Below the pieces are notes generated by a model that saw only the letters and a list, made by a program, of their open reading frames with translations, did no database searches and was not told the origin of the DNA. Positions 1 to 6,798 of a DNA stretch of 14,975 bases are shown here, in pieces (within the stretch, counting starts at the first letter, position 1; every line of letters begins with the position of its first letter). Made by a program: the position numbers and the translations under genes. Source of the stretch: Rhodobacter sp. (GTDB lineage: Bacteria > Pseudomonadota > Alphaproteobacteria > Rhodobacterales > Rhodobacteraceae); contig DPZQ01000171.1 of NCBI GenBank assembly GCA_003536295.1, positions 1 through 14,975 on the forward strand. Direction: 5' to 3'.

Positions 1-1905
1 TTCGGTTTTGCCAAAGCCCACGTCCCCAACGACCAACCGGTCCATAGGGCGACCCGCTTCAAGGTCCGAGATCACATCTTGAATGGCCGAAAGCTGATCA
101 TCGGTTTCTTGATAGGGAAACCGCGCGGCGAAAGCCTCCCACATGGCGTCGGGCGCTTCTAAAACGGGGGCATGGCGGAGGTGCCGTTCGGCTGCGATGC
201 GCATAAGCTTTTCGGCTATTTCACGAATGCGGGCCTTTAGGCGGGCTTTTTTTGCCTGCCACGCGCCACTACCAAGGCGATCAAGCAGCCCCTCTTCATG
301 GCCGTAACGAGATAAAAGCTCAATATTTTCAACGGGCAGATAAAGACGTGCGTTGTCGGCATATTCAAGGCTTAAGCAATCATGCGGCGCGCCAAGGGCT
401 GTGATGGTTTGCAACCCATTATAGCGCCCTACCCCATGCTCAACATGCACCACCAAATCGCCAACCGACAAAGCGTTAATTTCATTTATGAAGTTTTCAG
501 CCTTGCGCTTTTTGCGTGGTTTTGAGATCAGCCTATCACCCAAAATATCTTGTTCTGACAACACAGCAAAACCAGGTGCTATGAACCCTTGGTCCAGTGG
601 CCAGAGTACCAAAAATAGCCCCCCTTTGCCCAGAGGTAGTGTACGCAGATCATCAAGCGCAACGGCATCATTGATGCCTTGGTCTTTGATCAGCCCAAAA
701 AGCCGTTCACGCGCCCCATGCGACCAAGATGCGATGACCACCTGATTGTTGCGCCTTAAAGCTTTAATGTGGTCATGCAGGGCACTGAAAAGGCTTATAG
801 ATTCCTGTTGTCTTTCGGAAGAAAAATTTCGTCCCATTCGCCCTTCGGCGTCCAATACATTGGGCCCAGGTGGCTGCGGACTGGGTGAGAATTGAATGAC
901 GCGACGATCGCTTATTGCCCCCTCAAAAGCGGCGTCGTCTAGATAAAGCAGCTCGGGCGAACTGGGCTTGTAAACGCTGTCAAGGCGGCCCTTGGCACCA
1001 AGCGCCTCTTTGCGTGCATCATATTGATCCGCGATTGAGGCCCAACGCGCAAGGCGCATGGCCTGAGTTTGATCATCAAGCATCACGGTGGCTTTTGGTA
1101 TATAATCGAACAAACTTTCAAGCTTTTCATGGAAAAAGCCAAGCCAATGCTCCATTCCTTGATGTTTGCGCCCTGCGCTGACCGCCTCATATAGGGGGTC
1201 GTTTGAACCGGCTGTACCAAATTCAATACGGTAGTTTTGGCGAAAACGTGTGATGGCGTTTTCGTCTAAGATCACCTCGGACACGGGCGCAAAATCAACT
1301 GAGTTCAGCTTCTCAATAGTCCGCTGGCTGTCCGGATCAAAGCGGCGCGCCCCGTCCAGCACATCGCCAAAGAAATCTAACCTCACGGGGCCCGTGTCAC
1401 CGGGTGGAAAAATATCAACGATACCTCCGCGCAGCGCATATTCGCCCGGCTCGCGCACTGTGGTTACGGGGGAAAATCCCATATTGTTTAAAAATGCTTT
1501 TAGTTTGGACTCATTAATGCGGGTGCCAACGTCAGCGCGAAATGAGGTGGTCTTAATAACCTCCAGCGCGGGCAGCTTTTGCGTAGCCGCACCCACTGTA
1601 GTTAGCACGATAAAGGGCCCTGTCGTCTGATCTTGGGTTGCTAGCCATGCCAGACTGGCCATGCGTTGTGCCGATATCTCGGGGTTGGGAGAGACGCGGT
1701 CATATGGCAAACAGTCCCAAGCGGGAAAGACAATCACTACTGAGTCAGGCTTCAAAACCATTAAAGATGCACGCATCGCACTCATGCGTTTGTCGTCGCG
1801 CGCTATATGTATGATTGGTTGGCCCTTGGCCAGCTCTTGGAGCAAAAGATAGGCGTCATAGCCCTCGGGCGCGCCGCCAAGCAGAATTTTATGCGCGTTT
1901 TTCAT
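1..1905 (-). CDS. mfd: Transcription-repair coupling factor Mfd, N-terminal part (cut by window edge)
   Basis: Mfd recognises RNA polymerase stalled at DNA damage, pushes it off the template using ATP and recruits UvrA for nucleotide excision repair. The reading frame runs without a stop from ATG at 1905 to base 1, giving 635 residues of a protein usually about 1,150 long. Visible parts in order are a UvrB-like N-terminal module (GGAPEGYDAYLLLQEL near residue 10, and LRGGIVDIFPPG near residue 155), then a CarD-like RNA-polymerase-interacting domain starting near residue 476 (VGDLVVHVEHGVGRYNGL). A basic linker helix follows, and then the start of the translocase with Walker A GDVGFGKTE at residues 627-635, where the window ends. 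The helicase motifs and C-terminal autoinhibitory domain lie outside. The Shine-Dalgarno match is weak (GAG close to the ATG). The gene starts 42 bases after an unknown membrane-protein gene on the same strand, so the two may be co-transcribed. Confidence 0.97.
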   Translation of the reverse strand, partial: MKNAHKILLGGAPEGYDAYLLLQELAKGQPIIHIARDDKRMSAMRASLMVLKPDSVVIVFPAWDCLPYDRVSPNPEISAQRMASLAWLATQDQTTGPFIVLTTVGAATQKLPALEVIKTTSFRADVGTRINESKLKAFLNNMGFSPVTTVREPGEYALRGGIVDIFPPGDTGPVRLDFFGDVLDGARRFDPDSQRTIEKLNSVDFAPVSEVILDENAITRFRQNYRIEFGTAGSNDPLYEAVSAGRKHQGMEHWLGFFHEKLESLFDYIPKATVMLDDQTQAMRLARWASIADQYDARKEALGAKGRLDSVYKPSSPELLYLDDAAFEGAISDRRVIQFSPSPQPPGPNVLDAEGRMGRNFSSERQQESISLFSALHDHIKALRRNNQVVIASWSHGARERLFGLIKDQGINDAVALDDLRTLPLGKGGLFLVLWPLDQGFIAPGFAVLSEQDILGDRLISKPRKKRKAENFINEINALSVGDLVVHVEHGVGRYNGLQTITALGAPHDCLSLEYADNARLYLPVENIELLSRYGHEEGLLDRLGSGAWQAKKARLKARIREIAEKLMRIAAERHLRHAPVLEAPDAMWEAFAARFPYQETDDQLSAIQDVISDLEAGRPMDRLVVGDVGFGKTE

Positions 1906-1947
1906 GGGCTCTATCTGCCTTGTTTTTGGCTAAGGTCAAGCCCATAG

Positions 1948-2469
1948 CTATGAATAATAGCCTTTAACAATCTGGACAAAGCCCCAAAGCACACAAAACA
2001 CTAAAATTGGCAGTGAAAAAAGCCGGGTGATCAGCAATTGGCGCCGTAAGATTAATGCGAGCGCCGCCCCTTTCAGTTTTTGCTCTAAAATTTTTCGCGC
2101 CGTCACATGACTAAGTGCATGAAGGCCCGCCCAAGGGAAAAAGAAAAATGAGATGGCTTGCGATAAGTGAGATTGATAATAAAAACCGTAGGTCAACAAA
2201 ACCCCCATCAGGAATGAGGTGATTGCTACCATTCGCACCAAATGCGAACCCTTAACGTTTTTGATAGAACTACAATAAAAATTGCTCAAAACCTCAATCT
2301 TATATAGCGTCTCGAGGTTGCCTTGCTTGGCTTGGTGCAACGTATAGCGATCAACCCCCAAGATACGAAAACTCATATACGACCAATAGGTATAAAGTGT
2401 GATATAAAACCAAATATTGGTAAAAGGATCAAATTCTATAAGTCGCCCCAGCAGGGTATTTTCAAACAT
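1948..2469 (-). CDS. Uncharacterised small polytopic membrane protein upstream of mfd
   Basis: This 173-residue protein has no catalytic motif I recognise. It shows about four hydrophobic segments: residues 17-35 (NIWFYITLYTYWSYMSF), about 80-97 (VRMVAITSFLMGVLLTYGF), about 103-122 (an FFFFPWAGLHAL stretch) and about 150-168 (LFSLPILVFCVLWGFVQIV). Basic loops such as ARKILEQKLKG and LILRRQLL separate them. From memory the pattern, with FxNIWFxI near the start, an RILGVD segment and a TARKI...LKGAALAL stretch, resembles a family of small Rhodobacteraceae membrane proteins often auto-labelled 'component of SufBCD complex'. That label has no functional support here, since no suf genes are present. 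The start at 2469 is the first ATG but has no good Shine-Dalgarno sequence. The gene is divergent from hemB and 42 bases ahead of mfd. It is likely a real gene because it fills the space between two core genes and has coherent membrane topology. Confidence 0.75.
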   Translation of the reverse strand: MFENTLLGRLIEFDPFTNIWFYITLYTYWSYMSFRILGVDRYTLHQAKQGNLETLYKIEVLSNFYCSSIKNVKGSHLVRMVAITSFLMGVLLTYGFYYQSHLSQAISFFFFPWAGLHALSHVTARKILEQKLKGAALALILRRQLLITRLFSLPILVFCVLWGFVQIVKGYYS

Positions 2470-2509
2470 ATGACGATTAAATCCCGTGCCGATTTTTCAA
2501 GTCTTGAGT

Positions 2510-2534
2510 AAGTGGCCATTCAATGGCACATATT
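2510..2534 (+). promoter_or_regulatory. Dyad in the divergent region before hemB (possible operator)
   Basis: The 100-base divergent region between the membrane-protein gene and hemB contains a symmetric CCATTCAATGG centred on C2521. Outer GTG/CAC arms extend it imperfectly over 2512-2529. A weak promoter-like pair flanks it, TTGAGT at 2504-2509 and CATATT at 2529-2534, with a long 19-base spacer. The dyad is seen directly; its role as an operator is inference, and the promoter match is poor. Confidence 0.2.
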
Positions 2535-2559
2535 CATTAAGAACTCACGCCAAAACTTT

Positions 2560-2563
2560 AGGA
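2560..2563 (+). promoter_or_regulatory. Ribosome binding site that fixes the hemB start
   Basis: AGGA lies 6 bases before the ATG at 2570. It favours this start over the in-frame GTG at 2486, which would add 28 residues that do not resemble the HemB N-terminus and would consume almost the whole divergent promoter region. Confidence 0.6.
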
Positions 2564-2569
2564 TATCTA

Positions 2570-3574
2570 ATGCAATTTGAGCAAGCTGCCTTTCCTGTTA
2601 ATCGTTTTCGCCGTTTGCGCCGTTCTGAGGCCCTACGCGATTTGGTCGGGGAAAATCGTTTAAGCAGTGCTGATTTTATTTGGCCGTTGTTCATTCGTGA
2701 CGGACAGGGGATAGAGGAGCCAATCCACTCAATGCCGGGCGTAAATCGTTTATCGGTGGACCGGTTGATGTTCGCGGCAGAGCGGGCCATGCTGCTTGGC
2801 ATTCGGGCTATATGTTTGTTTCCATATACCGATAATGCGCTTAAAACCCCTGAATGCGAAGAGGCGTGGAACCCTGAAAATCTAACCAACAGAGCTATTC
2901 GTGGCCTTAAATTAAAATTTCCAGACCTTGCAGTGATGACAGATGTCGCACTTGATCCTTATAATAGCTTTGGCCATGACGGTCTGGTGGTGGACGGTAA
3001 GGTGTTAAATGACGAAACCGTCGCGGCTTTGGTCCGTATGACCTTAGCACAGGCCGATGCTGGGGCAGATATTATTGGTCCATCGGACATGATGGATGGG
3101 CGCATACTAGCAATGCGCACAGCGCTTGAGGATGCTGGCCACAAAGAGGTTGTAATCTTGTCTTATGCGGCCAAGTATGCTTCTGGCTTTTATGGCCCCT
3201 TTCGTGACGCGGTTGGCGCCTCGGGTGTTTTGGTGGGTGATAAAAAAACATACCAAATGAACCCTGCCAATCAAAATGAAGCCATGCGTTTGATTGCTCG
3301 CGACCTACGCGAAGGCGCTGATATGGTTATGGTGAAGCCAGGTATGCCATATTTGGATATTTGCCGCCTGGCAAAAGATAATTTTTGCGTACCAACTTTT
3401 GCTTATCAAGTGTCGGGGGAATATGCGATGATCAAAGCCGCTGCCCAAAATGGCTGGATCGATGGCGAAAAGGTGATGATGGAAAGTCTTTTGTGCTTTA
3501 AAAGAGCGGGTTGCGATGGAATATTGACCTATTTTGCACCCCAGGCGGCCGCCATTTTGGCTGAAATTCGCTAG
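2570..3574 (+). CDS. hemB: Delta-aminolevulinic acid dehydratase (porphobilinogen synthase), magnesium type
   Basis: This cytoplasmic enzyme condenses two 5-aminolevulinate molecules into porphobilinogen, an early step common to haem, chlorophyll and cobalamin synthesis. The 334-residue product matches the family length. The two active-site lysines are visible: K202 in SYAAKYASGFYGP and K256, the Schiff-base lysine, in MVMVKPGMPYLDI. The conserved DKKTYQMNPANQNEA stretch follows K202. The metal-site segment at residues 125-138 reads DVALDPYNSFGHDG. Aspartate and alanine stand where zinc-dependent enzymes carry three cysteines, so this is the zinc-independent, magnesium-using form known from many alphaproteobacteria. 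I chose the ATG at 2570 because of the AGGA ribosome binding site and because FPVNRFRRLRRSEALRDLV is the usual family start. The gene is divergent from the membrane-protein gene, and a lipoprotein gene follows after 98 bases. Confidence 0.97.
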   Translation: MQFEQAAFPVNRFRRLRRSEALRDLVGENRLSSADFIWPLFIRDGQGIEEPIHSMPGVNRLSVDRLMFAAERAMLLGIRAICLFPYTDNALKTPECEEAWNPENLTNRAIRGLKLKFPDLAVMTDVALDPYNSFGHDGLVVDGKVLNDETVAALVRMTLAQADAGADIIGPSDMMDGRILAMRTALEDAGHKEVVILSYAAKYASGFYGPFRDAVGASGVLVGDKKTYQMNPANQNEAMRLIARDLREGADMVMVKPGMPYLDICRLAKDNFCVPTFAYQVSGEYAMIKAAAQNGWIDGEKVMMESLLCFKRAGCDGILTYFAPQAAAILAEIR

Positions 3575-3587
3575 TCTCTAACGTCGC

Positions 3588-3616
3588 TTGGAATGGGGCA
3601 TAATTCAGGCTAAACT
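3588..3616 (+). promoter_or_regulatory. Possible promoter for the SYLF lipoprotein gene
   Basis: In the 98-base gap after hemB, TTGGAA (3588-3593) and TAAACT (3611-3616) are 17 bases apart, each matching four of six positions of the sigma-70 consensus. This would give a leader of about 50 bases before the ATG at 3673. The match is moderate and no terminator hairpin is evident after hemB, so read-through from hemB remains possible. Confidence 0.3.
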
Positions 3617-3672
3617 AAGACGAAATACAATACAACAAAACCTAGCTCAACAGCTAAGGTCGAAGGGTTAAG

Positions 3673-4269
3673 ATGAAAAAATATATCGATTTGGTTTTGG
3701 TGTTAGGATCATTAACCATGCTATCAGCCTGTATGGGTACTGGTGAACAATCGGGTAATGCCTTTAAAAATCCCTTTACGCAAAAACAAGTTGAAGGCGA
3801 AGCCGCCGCTAAAATTGACGCGCGAGTTGATGTCACTCGCATCTATCTTTTTGACCAATATCCAGGCAGCCAAGAGCTTGAGGCCAAAGCCGCAGGTGTG
3901 CTTTATATGCCTTTGATTACCGAAGCGGGCTTTGGCATTGGCGGCGCCTACGGGCGTGGATCTTTGCGCATTGGCGGCATTACTGAGGCCTATTATTCGA
4001 CCGCCAAAGCCACCTACGGCTTGCAGATTGGCGCACAGCAATACGCCCATGCGTTGTTTTTCATGACACCCGAAGCGCTCAGTTATTTTCAATCCTCGGA
4101 AGGTTGGGCTGTTGGTGCCAATTTGCGCTATGCTGTGCCTGAAATGGGCTTAACATTAGGTAAAGATACCACCGAGATTGATCCTGTGGTTGCCTATGTT
4201 TTCGGGCAATCTGGGCTGATAGTTGGGGCAACGCTTTCCGGTATGAAATATAATAAAATCAACCCATAA
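3673..4269 (+). CDS. SYLF-domain (YSC84-like, DUF500) lipoprotein
   Basis: This 198-residue protein begins with a lipoprotein signal: a short basic start (MKK), a hydrophobic stretch and the lipobox LSAC, giving a lipidated Cys20. The residue after the cysteine is Met, not Asp, so transport to the outer membrane is expected. A linker of about 45 residues follows. The rest, about residues 68-198, is a SYLF domain with the hallmark features AGFGIGGAYGRGSLRIGG, a YYSTAKATYGLQIGAQ stretch, a FFMTPEAL segment and a C-terminal VVAYVFGQSGLIVGATL. SYLF domains bind lipids in eukaryotes (Ysc84/SH3YL1); their bacterial role is poorly known, probably in the envelope. The ribosome site GAAGGG lies 5 bases before the ATG. 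The acylase gene follows after 54 bases on the same strand, and both products are predicted to leave the cytoplasm. Confidence 0.88.
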   Translation: MKKYIDLVLVLGSLTMLSACMGTGEQSGNAFKNPFTQKQVEGEAAAKIDARVDVTRIYLFDQYPGSQELEAKAAGVLYMPLITEAGFGIGGAYGRGSLRIGGITEAYYSTAKATYGLQIGAQQYAHALFFMTPEALSYFQSSEGWAVGANLRYAVPEMGLTLGKDTTEIDPVVAYVFGQSGLIVGATLSGMKYNKINP

Positions 4270-4323
4270 GCGTGCGTTTATAGCGTTTGGCGGCGTTTTT
4301 TTGTCTAAGTTTGCGGAGCTTAT

Positions 4324-6798
4324 ATGATCATAGTTTTTCGTGCGCTTTTAGCCCTTCTGCTGGTGGCCTTTGTTGTGATGCTTGGGGGCATTGGGTTAAG
4401 CTATTATTTTGTGTCGCGCTCTTTGCCAGATTATAATGAGAACTTTAGCCTTAAAAATTTGCACCAACCTGTTGAAATCATTAGAAGTAACAATGGCGTT
4501 CCGCATATTTTTGGCGTTCAAGATGACGATGTATTTTTTGCGTTAGGCTTTGCCCATGCCCAAGATCGGTTATGGCAAATGACCATCGCACGGCGCACCG
4601 CACAGGGACGTTTGTCGGAAATTTTTGGGAGCAGCACTTTTAAAATCGATGAATTGATGCGCAGACTTGATCTTTATGGTTTGGCAAAGTTATCGCTGCA
4701 TGCCCAAGATGACACAACGAAAGCAGCGCTTGATGCCTATGCGGCGGGGGTGAATGCCTGGCTTGATGAAATTAATAAAAAAGCGCGTGGTCGTGGTGCG
4801 CCCGAGCTGTTTTTCTTTGCCAGTGAAATTGCTCCATGGATGCCCGAAGACAGTCTTGCGCTTTTAAAGCTTTTGGCGGTGGAAATGTCGACACATTTAG
4901 AAAGTGAAGTTCTGCGCGCGCGCCTTTCCTTGCTATTGTCGCCGGAGAAATTGCAAGATCTGTTGCCTGATGATCCCACTGAAGGTATCATCAGCACTCC
5001 CGATTATGCCACCATTGTGCCAGACATTGTCAAAAGAGACACCATTCAATTGGTGCAGTCGGTGGATATGGGGCCTTTGTCGCCCTTTAAAGGCAAGAAT
5101 TTTGGTGGCGCTTCAAACGCATGGGCGGCGGCCCCTAGGAGGACTGCTCTTGGTGGGGCGCTCTTGGCCAATGACCCGCATACGGGATTTACTGCCCCTG
5201 CACTCTGGTATCTGGCGCGCCTGAGTTTGCAAGGGCATGACATTATTGGTGCTACCATTCCAGGGATGCCTGTGGTGTTTTTGGGTCGTAATGCGGATTT
5301 GGCTTGGGGGATGACCTCATCCTATCTTGACGATCAAGATCTGATGGTTGAGATGCAGGATCCCAACGATCCAGGCCGCTATCGTACTTACGACGGCTGG
5401 GCTCCCTATATCACCCGTCCCTCGATCATCACGATCAAAGATGAAGTGCCTATCACTATTAATCTTAAATGGTCGCAAAATGGCCCGATCCTGCCCGCCG
5501 ATCAGTTTAATCTGGCCGCGATTACGCCCAAAGGTTACGACATTGCCCTGTCCTGGACGGCACTGGATGCGGCCGATACTTCAATGACGGCTTTGATGGG
5601 GCTTATGAGCTCAAACTCGATCTATCAAGCGATTGAGGCGGGGCGCAACTTTATAGCCCCTTCACAAAATGTGACGTTGGCCGATAACAACAACATCGCC
5701 ATGGTGACCTATGGTGCCATTCCTAACCGCAGCCAAGATCATCAAACTCAAGGTCGTATACCCGCCTTAGGCTTTGTTGCGCACAATCAATGGAACGGCT
5801 ATCAGCCGTATTTCAAAAACTACCGCGTAGTTAATCCGGCTGCGGGGCTACTTGGCAATACCAATAATAAATTACCCGCCAGCGCCTTTCCTGATCATAT
5901 TTCATATGATTGGGGTGACACGCAGCGCATTCAACGTTGGCTGTCTTTGATGAAAACCCGCGAAGTCCATACACGCGAAAGCTTTGTGGAGACGCAGCTC
6001 GACACCGTCAGTCCAACGGCGCGCCATCTTTTGCCGTTGATTGGTGCTGAATTTTGGTTTGCCGATGCGGCCGCCCCATCAGGAACGCCAGCTGCACGGC
6101 GCTCCAAAGCACTTGCTTTGATGGTGTCGTGGAACGGTGAGATGAATGAACATATGCCTGAACCACTGATCTATGCCGCTTGGATGCGGGCGCTGCAAGA
6201 TCGTTTGATCCGCGACGATCTCGGCCCCTTAGCAAATCAGTTTACCAATATTGATCCCTTGTTTCTGGATAGGGTCTTTCGTAATGTCGACGAGGCGGCG
6301 CGTTGGTGTGATATTGTGCAAACCTCTGGCTCTGAGACCTGCCCAAAAATTGCGCAAGAGGCGTTGGATGCCGCCTTGCAAACCCTAAGTGAAACATACG
6401 GTGATACAATCGAAAGCTGGCGCTGGGGCGATGCGCATCAGGCTGTTCAAGATCACCCTGTTTTAGGTAATGTGGGGCTACTGCGCTATTTGGTCAATAT
6501 TCGCCAATCGACTAGCGGCGGGGACAATACGTTGATGCGCGGCCTGACGCGAGGCAGGGGATCAAACCCCTATGAGAATGTGCATGGCGCGGCTTACCGC
6601 GGCGTTTATGATTTTGCCGATCCTGACAGTTCGATCTTTGTATTATCTACGGGGCAGTCAGGCCATCCACTGTCGCGCCATTATGATGATTTGGGCCTCT
6701 TATGGCGGCGGGGAGAATATGTACCCATGTCGCTAGATCCGGCGCTGGCACGGGCTGGAGCTGCGGGCATTAGCAATTTGCAGCCGCTATCCCCGTAA
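4324..6798 (+). CDS. Membrane-anchored penicillin acylase family Ntn hydrolase
   Basis: Members of this family hydrolyse amide bonds of penicillins, N-acyl homoserine lactones or other acylated compounds in the periplasm after cutting themselves into two chains. The 824-residue precursor starts with a hydrophobic anchor or signal (about residues 3-30). The predicted nucleophile is Ser264 in FGGASNAWAAAP, which would become the beta-chain N-terminus after cleavage at Ala263-Ser264. Other family marks are LLANDPHTG (280-288), GATIPGMPVVFLGRNADLAWG (309-329), PSQN with Asn449 as the likely oxyanion-hole residue, TSGGDNTLMRG, and near the end STGQSGHPLSRHYDD followed by WRRGEYVPM. All expected elements are present, so the enzyme should be active. 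The substrate cannot be read from the sequence; quorum-signal acylase (PvdQ/QuiP-like) is only one option. A CGGAG ribosome site precedes the ATG by 5 bases. Its 3' end overlaps the end of hflX by 29 bases. Confidence 0.93.
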   Translation: MIIVFRALLALLLVAFVVMLGGIGLSYYFVSRSLPDYNENFSLKNLHQPVEIIRSNNGVPHIFGVQDDDVFFALGFAHAQDRLWQMTIARRTAQGRLSEIFGSSTFKIDELMRRLDLYGLAKLSLHAQDDTTKAALDAYAAGVNAWLDEINKKARGRGAPELFFFASEIAPWMPEDSLALLKLLAVEMSTHLESEVLRARLSLLLSPEKLQDLLPDDPTEGIISTPDYATIVPDIVKRDTIQLVQSVDMGPLSPFKGKNFGGASNAWAAAPRRTALGGALLANDPHTGFTAPALWYLARLSLQGHDIIGATIPGMPVVFLGRNADLAWGMTSSYLDDQDLMVEMQDPNDPGRYRTYDGWAPYITRPSIITIKDEVPITINLKWSQNGPILPADQFNLAAITPKGYDIALSWTALDAADTSMTALMGLMSSNSIYQAIEAGRNFIAPSQNVTLADNNNIAMVTYGAIPNRSQDHQTQGRIPALGFVAHNQWNGYQPYFKNYRVVNPAAGLLGNTNNKLPASAFPDHISYDWGDTQRIQRWLSLMKTREVHTRESFVETQLDTVSPTARHLLPLIGAEFWFADAAAPSGTPAARRSKALALMVSWNGEMNEHMPEPLIYAAWMRALQDRLIRDDLGPLANQFTNIDPLFLDRVFRNVDEAARWCDIVQTSGSETCPKIAQEALDAALQTLSETYGDTIESWRWGDAHQAVQDHPVLGNVGLLRYLVNIRQSTSGGDNTLMRGLTRGRGSNPYENVHGAAYRGVYDFADPDSSIFVLSTGQSGHPLSRHYDDLGLLWRRGEYVPMSLDPALARAGAAGISNLQPLSP
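6770..6798. other. Convergent 3' overlap of the acylase gene and hflX
   Basis: The acylase TAA (6796-6798) lies inside hflX and the hflX TAA (6772-6770) lies inside the acylase gene, giving a 29-base tail-to-tail overlap. No terminator hairpin with a T-run is visible here on either strand, so transcripts from both sides may run into each other. Confidence 0.85.

Noticed and set aside
488..1852. Plus-strand open frames opposite mfd
   Set aside because: They are antisense to a clearly coding mfd frame, rich in Ser/Arg/Pro as expected for shadow frames, and lack any recognisable domain.
2486..2569. Upstream in-frame GTG extension of hemB (28 extra residues)
   Set aside because: The extension does not look like a HemB N-terminus, has no ribosome site and covers nearly all of the divergent promoter region; ATG at 2570 has AGGA at proper spacing.
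4290..4302. T-run after the SYLF gene as a terminator
   Set aside because: The G-rich stretch before the T-run has no complementary C-rich arm, so no stable hairpin forms.
4737..5587. Alternative frames within the acylase gene on both strands
   Set aside because: The acylase frame carries all family motifs through this stretch; the other frames show no domain and no ribosome site.
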